A stretch of 64,000 nt of DNA from Artocarpus heterophyllus (GCA_025403435.1 CM046348.1:16306034-16370033), one strand, 5' to 3'. Shown: positions 21,914 to 35,530, counted from the first letter of the stretch. Numbers and translations are program-made. Notes: generated by a model from the letters alone, not told the origin.

Positions 21914-23700
21914 ATGGTTGACAACGTTGACAACCAACACACTCCTGAAACTACAATTGAAGAGACTAAACCAATTCCCTAGGCCAACCAGCAAATGGAA
22001 GCCCTTGCAATAGAAGTGGAGGCTTTGAAGAAAATGCTCTAAGAACAGGCAACTCGCTCTCAAGAACGCGATAAAAGATTGGAGCAACTTAGCAGTGACA
22101 ATTTGTATTTGCAGAGCCAAATCAGCTATCAAAACTCTCAGATGGCTTCACAATCCTATTATTACCTATACATGGGTATTCTGCATTCCCAGTTACAACA
22201 GCGGTGTAGTGGGAGTTTCAGACGCCACAGCCATGAAGACAGTAGTCCTACAGCCCCATTGGGAGGATGCAGCCCTTATATACTCCCTCGACTCTAGCAC
22301 TAGCAACACCATCAGCAGCTACAATAGCCACAACAACGCCTGCTATCACAACGACTGTGATGACTACAAATGTTCATGTGGAATCCAACCGATGCGTTGA
22401 TGCGACTGATGAAATTGAAAGGACATAACCTACCTCTGGATCTGAAGAAGTTCCAACACCAACTCTGCTAACTCTGGAGTCGATCCAACAGATGATGAAA
22501 GAAATGCTCGAGTAGAACACTAAGCTCGTGGAAGAGAAGATCGACCAAAAGGCTTTGAAAGCAACGAGCAAAACCCCAACATTGGATGACATCTTGAAAA
22601 ACATTCAAGATATGCTACTCACGAGGAGGATCACTTCAATTGTACCACCGAAGTACGAAAACCTTGTATTCGTCCGATTCGATGGAACCTCCGATCCAAA
22701 GGACCACTTGTTGCAGTATAAGAACGTGGTTAGTGCTACAAATATCCCAGACTCGATTCTTGATGAGATGATGTGTAGGCTATTTGCACAATCACTCAAA
22801 AGTCTAGCGCTTCGATGGTTCAGCAACTTGCCTATTGGATCTATCTATAGCTTTGAAGATTTGGTAGATCATTTGTCAAAGCATGTTCAGTACACATCAA
22901 AACTGGAAAGATGACCAAAGATTTATGGTCGGTTGTTTAGAGCCCAGGCAAGTCGCTGAGAGCTTATATTAAAAGATTTAGCAAATCACTCTCAGAGATT
23001 TCTAATTTAGAGGATGCAACAGCTCGAGAAGTACTGAAGAAAGCACTTCTACACAAGTCTTCTTTTAAGAGTAGCATTTGCTCCGACTATCCACACACCA
23101 TCCAGGAAGCCCTGAACAGAGCTAAAAGATGGATTGACTTGGAAGAGGAAAATGAGGGATGTGAACAAGAACTCACGAGAACTAGAGGCCAGAATAGGTG
23201 TAGTCAGAAGCAACGACAGCAACCAGATCAAAGAGGACGGACAAGGACACCCCCAAAAAGAGAGTGGAGGAGGAAAGAAGATAAGTCACGATCAGTGGTA
23301 AGACCACTATCTCCTCCAAAGTACACACTCAGCATATCACCGTCCTAACTGGTCGCTTAGCTCGAAGGTAAAGATTACGTTAGATAGCCAAATAAGATGG
23401 CCATAGCTAGTCTCGCGACCATTTAAAGTACTGCAAGTTCCATCGAGATACGGGGCATTTGACAGTCGATTGTAAAGCCTTGCAATCTGAGATAGTAGAA
23501 TTGCTCAAGAGAGGGTATTTAAGGGAGTACCTCTCCAAACGAGGAAGGAAAATATACAAGCTCGACAAAGAGCGAGAAGGATGAAAGGGTCGAGCCCAAG
23601 AAAAGACACCGTCACCACCACCAGTCAAAAAGGTAATTAGAGCCATTTGTGGAGGCTTCATTTTTAGTGGTGATTCTGCCAACCAAATAAAGGCCCACCA
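21914..23700 (+). pseudogene. G1 gag (decayed)
   Basis: Starts with an ATG at 21914. In-frame stops appear from 21980 on. The best preserved part, 22528-22914, holds a retrotransposon gag core (PPKYENLVFVRFDGTSDPKDH, then ALRWFSNLP). A basic Arg/Gln-rich stretch follows near 23150-23300. Several frameshifts and stops; not functional. Confidence 0.82.
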
Positions 23701-23739
23701 ATAAAGAGCGAATCAAGCAACTGTCAACTCATTGATTCA

Positions 23740-26700
23740 TGAATGCAGCGAGCATGTTATTTCATTTTGAAGTGACGAGGCATTCGGGCTTGATACTCCA
23801 CATGATGACGCTCTTGTTATCAAACTGAACATTGCAAACTGCAAGATCGACATGATACTAGTTGATAATGGAAGTTCAGCCAACATCTTGTTCCTCTCAA
23901 TGCTGAAGGAGATGGAAATCGGTGTAGAGGAGATCAAGAAATCCCCCATGTCGTTAGTAAGTTTCAATGGCGAATCGACAACAGTCATTGGGAAAATCAA
24001 ACTCCCAGTTTACGCAACAGGCGAGAACAAGATGACCAGTTTCTTGTTATGGATTGCCCTTTGGGGTATAATATTATTCTGGGGCAGCCTTGGGTGCACG
24101 CCATGAAGGCAGTCCCTTCAACATACCATCAAAGGGTCATATTCCCAACAAAGCAAGGGATTAGAGAGATAAGAATAAGTCAAGAAGCAGCACGGATCTA
24201 CTACACCATGGCTATGAAGCAAAAGAAAACTTTATAGCAATTACAAATATAGAAGCAGAATGGATTGAGGGATCAAGACTGTGTTGAGTTGATTTTGAAG
24301 CAGCTTGACGAAGTTTAAATCGATCCAAAAGATGAGAGATGCACTGTGAAGGTTGGTTCGCAACTTGACCTTGAGTTAAAATCCTAGATTGTTGATTTTT
24401 TGAAAGCTAATAATGATTGTTTAACATGGTCCCATGCAGACATGCCAGGAATCGATCCAAACATAATCTTGCCTTGACTTAAGGTCGATCCAAACCATAA
24501 ACCTATATGGAAGAAAAAGAGAAAACTCAGAATTGAGAGAAACAACATTATGAAGGACGAAGTGAGGAGGCTACTTGAGGCCGGGTTTTTTGCCCTACAC
24601 AATACCCGGATTGGCTTGCCAACATGGTGATTGTTAAGAAAAAGAACGGGAAGTGGCGAATGTGCATTGATTTCATGGATCTAAACAAAACCTGCCCAAA
24701 GGACTGTTATCCGTTACCACATATCGAACGACTTGTTGTTGCAATGGCTAGCCATGAAATCTTAAGCTTTTTTGATGCATTCTCTAGTTATAACCAGATC
24801 CTTCTGCACTCGGATGACTAGGAGACGATTGCTTTTATTACTGAATAAGGAATCTTCCATTTCAAGGTCATGCCATTCGGCTTCAAGAATGCAGGCGCCA
24901 CGTATCAAAGGCTGGTCAACATGATGTTCGAACTGTAAATTTGTAAGAATATAGAAGTATACATTGATGACATGTTGGTCAAGTCTTTGCAGGCCCAACT
25001 CCATTCCAAATCTATAAGAATACTTCATTGTTCTTTGAAAATATGGCATGAAGCCGAATCCAGAGAAGTGCACTTTTGGAGTGGCAAGCGGTATGTTCCT
25101 GGGTTACCTCGTCATGAAACGGGGAATCAAAGCAAACCAAAACCAGATAAAAGCCATCCAACTGATGTCGTCATCGAGAACCAAGCATAAAATACAAAAG
25201 CTTACTGGTCGAGTTGCTGCCCTCAATCGGTTTATAACCTGATCCGTAAATCGATGTCTTCTTTTTTTTCAACTGCTTAAGAAAAACAAGAAGTTTGAAT
25301 GGAATGAACAGTGCAAGGCAGTGTTCCAAGAGTTGAAGAAATACTTGGCTACTCCACCGATCCTATAGAAACCAAAAGATGGGGAGCCATTCTACCTGTA
25401 CTTGGCAGTTTTAGAAACAACAGTAAGTTCGGCTCTTGTTTGAGAAAAAGATGTGATTCAAAGGCCAGTTTTTTTCATTAGCCATACAATGTCGGATGCT
25501 AAAACCAAGTACTCAATCGTCAAAAAGTTGGCCTTTGCACTTGTCATGTTAGTGCGAAAGCTCCGTCCGTATTTTCAAGGACACACTATTGTGGTTTTGT
25601 CCTCTTATCTGATGCAAGCTATCCTACATAAACTAGACGTCTGCGGAAGAGTTACGAAATAGGCCATCGAATTGACAGAGTTTGACATTGAATATAGGCC
25701 TCAGACAGCATTGAAAGCATAAGTGATCCTAGATTTTGTTGCTTAATTAAAGTATTATCCTGATGAGATGGGATCGAAGAAATGGACTGTGCAGGTCGAC
25801 AAACCAGCAATGAAAAGGGCTTAGGGGTCAAAGTATTACTAAAGTCGCCGAATGCAAAGAAATTAAATAGTGCTTTCGACTAGGGTTCAAGGCCAGTAAC
25901 AATGAAGCTAAATATGAAGCTATGGTTGTAGGTATAAGGCTTGCTTTTGCATTAAGGGCTTTAGAACTCGTTGTAGAAAGTGACTCCACTTTAATCTTTA
26001 ATCAGATAAATGGAGAATTCAATGCCTGAGATGAAAAGTTACTTTTATACCTGAAGCTATTGAACAAGCTCAAGTCCCAATTCGACCACTTCAAGGTGAA
26101 ACATGTCCCTCGAGAACACAACACAAGAGCCGATGCCCTTGCCAATTTGGGATCTTCAGTCAAAGTCAGTAAGAGAAGAATCATTCCCTTGGAACGAATT
26201 GATAATCCAGGCATTGACGTAGTCAAGGAGACCAATTATGTCGACCCAAGGGACAATTGGAGGACTTCCATCGAGATGTATATACGTAATGGATGGTTGC
26301 TTGAAAATAAGCAAGTAACGAGAAAGATAAAAGTCCAAGCTACATGATACTGCTTGATCAATGAGAGAATTTACAGGCGTTCCTTCATAGGTCCTTACCT
26401 CCATTGCCTAGGAGTAGACGAAGTGGAGAAGGTCATTCGGGAAGTACACAAAGGTTCGTGTGGCAACCACTCTAGAGGAAGGTTGTTATGCAATAAGGTA
26501 AAGAGGCAATGATTCTACTGGCCAACAATGCAGAGCAACTATGAGAACTTTGCTCACAAATACGAAAACTGCCAGAGGAACACTCCTACCATTCACCAAC
26601 CAGCTAAAGAACTCTCCTCGGTCAGTTCGCCCTACCCTTTTATGAAGTACTCAATGGATGTTGTTGGTTTGTTCCCCCCGACTCCACGACAAGTCAAGTA

Positions 26701-27480
26701 TTTGCTCACCCTTATAGACTATTTTCCAAATGGGTCGAAGCCGAAGCATTTGCAGACGTTAAAGAGTAAAATGACAAAAGGTTCGTTTGGAGGAATATAA
26801 TCTATCGATTCGGAGTTCCAAGGGAGATCATCACCGATAGCAGCTCCCAATTCATTTCCTCATCCTTCAAGAAGTTTTGCCATGACAAGGATATTATTCT
26901 AAGCTTCTCAACACCAAGGTACCTACAAAGAAATAGGCAGGTAGAGGCAACGAATAAGACAATCGTGAAGAACGTAAAGAAGAAACTAGAGGCTAGGAAA
27001 TGACATTGGGTCGAAGAACTCCCGATGGTACTTTGGGCCTAGCGAATGACCTCGAGAAGGGCGACTAACGAATCCCCTTTTTTGCTCGTGTATAGTATAA
27101 AAGTTGTCATTCCTATAGAAGTAGTCACTCGAGACCTTCGAGTCGATTACTTACTCCTGAATGAAGCAAAAAACAACGAAATCATGCAGGATGCATTGGA
27201 TCTGATTGACGAGACAAGGGACAAAGCCTACTATCGCCTTGGATGCTACCAGCAAGCCGTCGCCAAATATTACAACTAGAAGGTTAAAGTCAAGAAGTTC
27301 CATGAAGGTAAACTCGTGCTCAGAAATTTTTTTCAGAATACGAAAGAAGCTTATGCTAGGAAATTGGCAGCTAATTAGGAAGGCCCTTATTGAGTTCGGT
27401 CTGTTATTCGAGATGGAGTATAGAAGTTGAAAAAATTGGACGGATCAACTATCATGAAAAGTTAGAATGGACGCCATTTA
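23740..27480 (+). pseudogene. G1 pol (protease, RT, two RNase H domains, integrase; decayed)
   Basis: Protease near 23850 (VDNGSSANIL). RT 24500-25240: a finger motif VIVKKKNGKWRMCIDF and the active site YIDDMLVKS near 24960. Ty3-type RNase H about 25290-25740. A second, archaeal-type RNase H about 25770-26160 with NNEAKYEAM, ESDSTLI and HNTRADALANLG, a mark of the Tat lineage. Integrase about 26340-27300 with a His/Cys zinc motif and the core start MDVVGLFPP. Stops, many of them TAG, and frameshifts break every domain, so the element cannot supply proteins to others. Confidence 0.88.
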
Positions 27481-27674
27481 AGGAAGTATCACTTTTAACA
27501 TTTTCATTTTGTGTTCTTTATCTTTATGTAATTAAACTGCATTTGGCTTGATCCCCACACATAAGGGTATGTAGGCAGCTCGTGGACTATAAATAAGTGC
27601 AGTCACTTTAGTAATTTAAATTTTATTTTCCCAAGATCACTACCAAGTTGTTCTCGAGTTAAACTCTCATCTTT

Positions 27675-27970
27675 GTGATGCCATCATGGCTCAAGCTCGG
27701 ACTTTACAAGCTTTATCCGAATTCAATTTTGTGAAGCCATCATCATGGCTCAACTTCGGACTCGACCAGCTTGATCCGAACTCAATTTTGTGACGCCATC
27801 GTGGCTTGACTTTGGACTCGACTAGCTCGATCCGAACTCAATTTTATGATGCCATCTTTTTTTGAACTCGACCAACTCTATCCAAACTCAATTTATGATG
27901 TCATCTCTGTGGCACACCTTCGGACTCGATAAACTTGATCCGAACTCTTGATATGCCATCTTCATGGCTT
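27675..27970 (+). repeat. Minisatellite in the 3' part of G1
   Basis: About five tandem units of roughly 55-60 bp, each with a GCCATC start, GGCT, a GGACTCGA-type centre and TCCGAACTCAATTTT. Units are diverged and the fourth is shortened. Tandem repeats after pol are usual in Tat/Ogre-type elements. Confidence 0.8.
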
Positions 27971-28477
27971 AAAACCAAGTTTGATCTCATGTCGTCGCCT
28001 GACTCAATCAATTAGATAAAACAACAGACGTACAACGCCACTCAATCCTATTTTTAATTTGATCATCTTGCCAACAGTTCAATCTCACATCGTCATCCTA
28101 TTGGCTCAACACCAGTCTAAATTTGATCATCTCTCTTAGAGTCTAATCTTAAATCGCCATGGCTCAGACTGGCCCATGACTTGGTTCCCTTTTTTAAGAG
28201 TTCGGTATGTGCAAAAATAACGGCTCGATTTGATATATATTGATCCTTTTGGATCCAATCAAACACTTTAATTTATCATGCGTTATTAGCATGTTGGCTT
28301 TTAATTTATTTAAATTGACTAAGTCCTTGATCGCCAATCACGTATTAAAAAGCATGAGAAAACAAAAACTAAATTAGCACAAAGTGAAATTTTATTTTAA
28401 ACTCTGTTCGAAAAGTGAAGTTGTTCGACAAAAATTGAACAAATGGAGGTATAAATTGTTCAAATAAAAAAAAATTC

Positions 28478-30618
28478 TCAAGAATCTTCTCCCTCTGTAG
28501 GTTGAACATTTTTGCCCTCAGTCAGCTTGACAATGAGGGGCTCTGTGACTTTGCCATTTGTCATCGAAATGGTACTTCTTGGTTCAGGAGCGGAAGGATC
28601 ATTAGAAACATCTTGGCGGGCCGATTTGCTTTGGTCAACAACCTGAACATCTGAGTCATCCGATGACAACAATTCTTGCAATTCCTTGATCTCCTCGTCC
28701 ATCGCTTTGACATTGAGTTTGCCTAACTTGAACTCTAATAAAGCCTAGAGTCATGCCCTAAAAGAGGAAGTGCTGTGGACCTCAAGTAGCTGCTCCTTGA
28801 TTTCTTTAATGTCTTTGTCCTTGGCATCCATTGTCTTCTTCAAGTTATCAACTTTCTCCTCAGAAAGTCAAAGGCTACTAGCCAAGCTCAACACTCTTCC
28901 GTTCGACCGTTCAGCGCATCAGCCGCATCATCAAGTTCCTTTTTCTTGTCATCTCTCTCAACTTTTACCTTCCTAAGCTCTTCTCCAAGCTCCTTATTTT
29001 TTAAAAGCTCCTGCTCGTATTTGTGAACAGCTTTGTTCGTGAAGAGATTATGGAGCAAAAGAGCCTGTATGATAAAAAAAAAAGACGATTTGGCGATTTA
29101 CCTATCCCATAGTTGTGGCCGATTCATTATAAAGCCAAGAAATTGGCTTCCCACTGAGAAGTTCCTCGTCCTTGTTGAAGTAGAAATTTACGGCTGCTCT
29201 TGTCGCTGCCTCTTTGTCTTGAATGATGCTGACGTCCATTAGGACATCAAGGGTTTTCTCAGAAACCCTTATTTCGATGTCCCTGGTTAGAGCAGAAGGC
29301 TGTGTCCCTTTCCTTTTCTTCGACGGTGGGGGCTGTATGTCAAAGGCAAGAGGTGGAGGAATATTGGCCAAATCAGTCAGAAGGGCTACCTCTTTCTAGA
29401 CCAAAGGGTCACAAGTATCGTTCCTCTTCTTCGCTACTTTGTCCGCAGCTTTCTTCCTCCTCATCTCTCCAACTAAAGGCAATGTTATCCTCATGACTGA
29501 TAGTGTGGCTTCTGCGAGATGAACGTCTTCGTCAGACAGAGGGGTAATATATTTAGATGGACCATACAGTTTCTGAAGTGCACCATGGCATATAAAGACC
29601 CAATAACTCGTTTTGGAAATTGAATAGGAATACATGTTGGGATTTCTTTAAAGTGCTTCCAAATTGATGACTTTTTGAGTCAATTGGGTGAGAGATTTCA
29701 GCCCAAGTTCATCCCTTTAGAGCAAGCAGTGCATCTAACCTCGCTTGGAACCTCTCGTCGGTAGGAGTTAGATGAAAGACAACACTTAAGATCAGTTGGA
29801 ATTACTGCTTGAAATAAACGCAAGTGTTGATGCTTACCAATGTGACCAAAAGCAAATAGAAAAGGAAATTAAGTAGTCAGTTTGAAAGATTCACGGTTGA
29901 CAGACATAAAGAAGTATCTCTCTTCCTAGTGTCTATCTACATTTACAAATTCGGTAATGAGTTGCTTCGACTGTCGGTACATGAAGTAGAAGTAACCCAA
30001 ACTTTTATTATTCTGCTTTGAGTAGTAGCATCAGAGAAAGTCGTATATGTCAAAATCGATGCCGGACTCCTCTATTAGTACCACAAGGGCAATAAGAAGT
30101 CAGACCCTATTTGGCATTAGTTGAGTCATGAAAATATAGAAATGGCCAACGATTTCAATCATAAACTCTGGAATTGGCAGTCAAAGGCCAAGCTCGAACC
30201 ATTTGGTGTACACACAAAACTAGTTGTTGTTTTGTGTATCTGCTCACTCTCCTGGATAGGGCAAATGCATTTCGATTGAGGATGGGATTCCATACTTTGA
30301 TCTTATCGTCTGTACATCCCCTTCCACCAAGATGGACTCAAGATTTTTTGCAAAATAAGGTACTCCCTTAGTAGGAGAGATGTACTTCTTCTTTTCAAAT
30401 GATTTGACTTCGTTGACCTGGTTAGAGGGCGCTGCTGGCTTATTTCTCTCTCTCTATGGGATCGTTGCTGCTGTGCTTGTCCCAATGCCACCAACTCTCA
30501 AACTTGATTCGATAATGGATTGTTGACAAATAATTTCATCAAGTTCCCTTTTGTTGCTACTTGACCAAGGGTCCTTACTGCTGCTAGAGCTTGAATCGAT
30601 GATAACTGCCTTTGACAT
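28478..30618 (-). pseudogene. G1 antisense ORF (Tat/Retand-type, decayed)
   Basis: An old reading frame opposite to gag-pol, from an ATG at 30618 (MSKAVIIDSSSSSS) and broken by stops and frameshifts. Readable blocks are 30303-30494, 29396-29635, 29102-29371 (with PPPSKKRKG) and an acidic end at 28478-28702. Retand and relatives in the Tat lineage carry antisense ORFs of unknown function here, and position and strand fit. Assignment rests on position, not on a recognised domain. Confidence 0.6.
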
Positions 30619-31269
30619 TTTCGTAGAAACAGGTTTTTCAAAGGAGATCTAGGGTTTTAAAGATCAAGTAGGATCTCAACAGTTCGTGAGAGTTCTAAAC
30701 TTGCAATAGCCAAGCAAGTATAGCAATCGCTGATTTTCTTAGAAAATAAGGTAGATTTGGTATCAAAATGCTCAAAATTGGAAGGGAAATAAGGTTATGA
30801 AAAGAAAATCATAAGAGAATAAAAAAGAAGGAAATCTTGCCTGAAAATTGTTGAGAGACTCTAAGAAATTGAGAAAAAATTGCCTTGAGTTCAAAGAGAG
30901 AAATGAAATGAGGAGGAGAGAGAAAATGTATGTTATATACTGCCCGAAGGTGTCTGATCGACGGTTGAGATCAATTCAAAGCCATCTGATCCAAGGGCTA
31001 GGGTTTCGTGTCTTTTCAAATTCTCGCTCACACCGAGGCGGTGTCCTTTCAAATCAGATGCATACATCAGCGTTGCAAAGATATTTTGGAGACTTCTAAT
31101 CACGTTGTGACACGTGTTATAGGTAGTTGAGTATCACGATTTCCTAAGGAAGGGTAATGATTCGAGTACGGATGCAAGATTTTAATCAAGATGATGTGTC
31201 ATCGAACTAAAGCTTGACCCTTGATTACGCCTATAGTCAATTACATCGACTAAGGAGTGGGGAGGTAAC
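30619..31269 (+). other. G1 3' untranslated region and purine tract
   Basis: No gene. It ends in the purine-rich AAGGAGTGGGGAGG (31252-31265) before the 3' LTR. Confidence 0.7.
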
Positions 31270-32046
31270 TATTAGGGTACAATTCAGGTAGGCCCAAATT
31301 GTCTACAAGCCCAGACGGCCTAGTGTTAAAATGAGTCAAATAGATCAAAGTGAAACAAATCGATGTGAGGAAGGCTAATTGAATTGAAGTTTTATTTGTT
31401 TCGATTGGTTTGATTCTTTGTGCATGGTAAGCATTTGGGCTACATCGGCTATCAAGGTAATTCAAATTCATCTCTAAATGTTCGTTCGAATGGATCAATC
31501 GACATGAGTTGATAGTTAACAACACAAACTGACGGTTACTAACACGTCTAATCATGGACTAAAACATGGGGAATGCATGATTCTTGTGGCCTATCGTGAA
31601 TCAACATGTGTCCCACTACTGTAGTTATTTACCATGCATCACTCCACTCCAGCAAACGATTGGAAGTCACAATTCTTTTTCTACCTCCTTATAAAGGATG
31701 CATTCTTCATTACATAGGGGACATAGAAAATAGATACAAAAACTCTGCCCAATTGTTTTCTCATCTCTTCTTTATGCTTTCTTGTAATTTGTATCTAGAA
31801 TCTTTATTATAGTGCATTACAGTGGACGTTGCTCTTCTTTAACAAAGTGAACAACTATAAATCCCACGTGCGACATTCTTATTTTTACAGTATTATTTTA
31901 TTCAATCTACTACACTTTAACCTTACACACATGCTTAAAGGCTAATAGGTCCAATCAACGGTGATTTGAGGACTCAAGTTCCTTGAACAAAATCCTAACG
32001 ATCCAAATCTATATTTTCATATTTGATTATAGATCTACCGTCTACA
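31270..32046 (+). repeat. G1 3' LTR
   Basis: 777 bp. Its first two bases are TA instead of TG. The region of the E2 insertion point reads straight through here (31495-31515), which confirms that E2 broke the 5' LTR. Confidence 0.9.
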
Positions 32047-33268
32047 CTACCACCCTTAATTTAAGAATAAAATTATATATTATGCCACACTTTAAAAAAT
32101 GTGTTTATTCATGCTTCAAAAACTAAAGTTTAAAATATAGCGTGCCATACTCCATCATTGATATTAAAATAATTAATGCAAGTTGTTTAAATCTTTTTTC
32201 CCTAACCAATCCAAAGAGCCAAACCCTAACATTCTCTCAATTCTCTTTGTTTCTCTTTCTTTCACCTGTCAAAATATTTTTAGTGGCATAATACGTTACA
32301 AACATGTGTGTTATATATAAAATACTAGTAGGTGTCATTTATGTATGTTCCCTTAATTTAGGGTCATCTTAATCCGTGGTAATCACAGAATTCAAATTTC
32401 TAAAATGATAATTAAATTTTTCTCAATAAAAAATAATTTAATTTATTTAAAAAAGTAGGAACACTGATAAAGGGCAATTACGGGCCTGGCCTTGAGGGTG
32501 GAAATTGAAAGAAATAGATGAAAGAAGAGAAAGTGAGGAAAAACAAATGTAGAAAAAAATTTCAAATACGAAGGATGGTGCAAACCTAGTTTCCGGCTCT
32601 CTGTTAGAGTAGAGGCTCGTGTCTAAGATAATATCATTTAAGAAAATGCTTGATTTTAAAAGTCCTAATATGTAATTTACTACCTCCTTGCTTTTTCCTT
32701 TTAGAAACTCTCACTTTTAGATTTTAAAATACAGAAATTACTTGAAATCTAACCTAAAACATCTATTATTGAATCTATCTATTTTCCTATCCATCTTCCA
32801 TTTTTCTCTCTTTTCGGTTGTTGCCCTTGCCATCTTCATGAGATGTTGTGCCCCGCTAGCACTCAAGATCAACTTGCCTCGACGACACGCTTTTGTTTTA
32901 GGATCAGCCTTTATACCACCCTCTGCAATGTTGTTTAGGAGATTCAAATTCCTCTCCTCCCATGCGATGTCAGTGGATCTCCACAAAGACGTCACAATGA
33001 GATCTCATGGGAGTTGCTGCGAAGGTCGCGATCTTTGTTGTTGCTAATGGCTCTCTATCCTCCACAATTGAAAAGCTTTGTTAAATATGTTGCCATTGGT
33101 TCAAGCAAAAGTAAACTAGTGGTTTCCTTAATTCCTTAATTCAGTTTTAGAGGTTTTGTGGTTTGAAAAGCTATGGTGATATGTCATCCATTGTTTAATC
33201 AAACTAAACGAGTAACATACTTTTGATCTCTAAGGGAAACAATGTTAAAGTGAGACTGAAAATATGGT
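32047..33268. other. Sequence between G1 and G2, nothing recognised
   Basis: AT-rich. Overlapping ORFs on both strands at 32738-33047 show no known motif. Confidence 0.5.
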
Positions 33269-33273
33269 TAATC

Positions 33274-35508
33274 TGTAACACCCTGAAATTAATTAAGTGT
33301 CATTAGTATATAAAATGGTGAATTAGTATATCATGATGTATTTTGAAACTTAATTTGACTATTTTGTGATATTTTTAAATTAATGTTATTTTTAATTATT
33401 TTAATCATTTTAATTACTCTTGATTATTTTTGTTTGTTATTTTGAATTTTGAAATAAAATAATTTGTCAAATACCAAATACACCCCTTTTTGCAAAACCG
33501 TAGGTGGCACACAGTTTTCACACAGTGAAACCACCTCCTTTTCTTTTATTTAATCTCTCCCTCCCTCTCTCTTTCCCTCACTCTCTTGTTTTTCTCTCTC
33601 TCTCTCACTCGTTGCCACTCTCTCTCTCCCTTTTCTCTCAAATTTTGATTCAAGAACTTCAAGCCTAAGTCTTCCTCTTGCTTGATTAAAGCTAAGGAGT
33701 GATGATTCAAGCTCCAAGTCTTCCTCAAAAATGTCCAATTCAAGGTTAGTTTTCAAAATTTCAAACTTTTTTCAATTTTTTTTTTATATTTTCCTTGTAT
33801 TTTGAAACCCCAAGCTTCTTTTAGCTTAGAAAACCTTAAATCTAAGTTAGTAGAACTCAAAACATCTAGAATCTTGACTTGGTTTGACAAAAAATGGATT
33901 TAAATCAAGTTTTTCTATTTTTCTCAATTTTTCTCATTTTTGAATTTCTTTGAAGTTTTCCATGCAAATCTTGTTTAAATTAGTTTAAAAGTGTTTTATT
34001 ATATTTTTCTATCATTTATACATATTTTGTATGCTTGGGAATTGAGAAAACAGGTTGGAAATGAGGATTTGGGTTCGGGGAGGCCGAGACGCGAGTCTAA
34101 AAATTTCTTGAATTTTCCTAGTTTAGCAGGCCAGATTTATGAGTTCAGTAGGCCGAATTTATATCATCGGTAGGCCAGACTCATAGTAGGTTCGGTAGGC
34201 CGGACCCAGATGGTCGACAGACCAAACTATGCAGTTTGGTAGGTCAAACCAGGGAGACTGACAGGCCAACCGAGTTTCGTAAAAATTTGTTGTTTCCACC
34301 CATTTTTCCCATTTTAAACCCAAATTGAGATTTTAACCTTATAATATGATTTTACAGACATAAATGGCACACAAGGACACTACATTATAATATGATTTTA
34401 TAGACATAAATAACACATTAGGACACCGTGATTCCATGGAGAATATCTTAAGTTAGATATTAATGAACTTAATTTATATTTAAGGTTGTTCGTGATTCCG
34501 TGGAGCTACCGTATAACGGATCAGGACTGTGGTGTCAAACATCAGTGCAGGATATTGAGGTAGGACTTCTACCATTTTCCTTGGCAACCAAGTTTTTAAA
34601 TGATTTTTGGCCTCAAAATGATTCCTTTCAAAATATTTTCAATAAATGATTGAAAAAGATTTTTATCAGTTGTTTTCATAAACAGTAGAATGAGGTAATT
34701 TTCATAATGAAACGTATAATGAATGTCGATGAATACACTTTGTAAAATGAGATTTTAATAACTATAGAAATGCATAGATTGACATGATGCCATACTCAGA
34801 GATCGCGTCGTGTAGAGTGCGACCTTGGGAGCAGGTTATGAAACCCAACTAGGCCACTACGGTAGTGATACTTATGGTTTACCTAGGAAAAGATAATAAA
34901 AATCCTTTCTAGTTGAACAATAAACAGATTTGGTAAGAATGATTTTATTACATTTACTTATTCAATTATTTATTTAATTTTGTGTTCTATATACTTTCTT
35001 AAATAATGGATTTTATATTCAAATTAAATGTTTTTTTTTATAACCTAGTCCTACTGAGCCTTTCGCTTACTCTTTATTTTTTTTCAAACCTTTTTCCCCT
35101 AGGTGGAATACAGCTTAGGACCGATTAGGAGGCAACCGATCAGACTCGAGACCAGTAAAAGACTTGAATAAGTTATTTGTATTAATTAATCAAGGCATGT
35201 ATTATTTTAATTTCCTTTTTCTCATTAGACTATGGTTGTAGACTTAATTATTGTTAATACTAAGTGTGTATACAAGTTATGGGCCCGGTGGGACCTAACA
35301 CATATTTCTCCTCCAATGTTTTATTTCAATTTATCTTACTTTATTTCCACTTGTCTGTTTTATTTTTTTTAATAATCATTTAAAAAGTTTTATATTTATC
35401 ACATTTTTCATAATTAATCAAACTCTTTAATTTGTAAGTTTAATTAAAATTTGACTTAATAAACCTAATTAATCCATCACGTCACCTCCGGGGCTTCAAG
35501 GCGTGACA
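33274..35508 (+). repeat. G2 5' LTR
   Basis: 2235 bp, TGTAACACC...GCGTGACA. A CT-rich block lies at 33560-33640. A run of diverged 22-25 bp units built on (C/T)AGGCC(A/G)(A/G)AC lies at 34123-34275. Confidence 0.92.
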
Positions 35509-35511
35509 GAA

Positions 35512-35530
35512 TGGTACCATAGGCCTAAGT
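35512..35530 (+). other. G2 primer binding site (decayed)
   Basis: TGGTACCATAGGCCTAAG, a damaged form of TGGTATCAGAGCC plus following bases, 3 nt after the LTR. Confidence 0.6.

Larger units (their letters stand above)
3215..32046 (+). mobile_element. G1: decayed Ty3/gypsy (Tat-type) retrotransposon, split by E2 and E1
   Basis: Without the insert, this is an element of about 11 kb. The 5' LTR is in two pieces (3215-3446 and 21308-21852, together about 772 bp). The 3' LTR is 31270-32046 (777 bp). The two align from the opening wGGGtwACAATT to the closing aTCTACA. The order inside is primer site, gag, protease, RT, RNase H, a second RNase H, integrase, a minisatellite, an antisense ORF and a purine tract. 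The second RNase H and the antisense ORF are hallmarks of the Tat/Ogre/Retand lineage. Every coding part has stops and frameshifts. Flanks TTGCC (left) and CTACC (right) could be a 5-bp target duplication changed by two transitions. Confidence 0.88.

Noticed and set aside
27675..27970. Repeat array considered as CRISPR-like
   Set aside because: Direct tandem minisatellite without spacers, in a plant retrotransposon.
32738..33047. ORFs on both strands between G1 and G2
   Set aside because: Overlapping frames without motifs; no sign of splicing or conservation.
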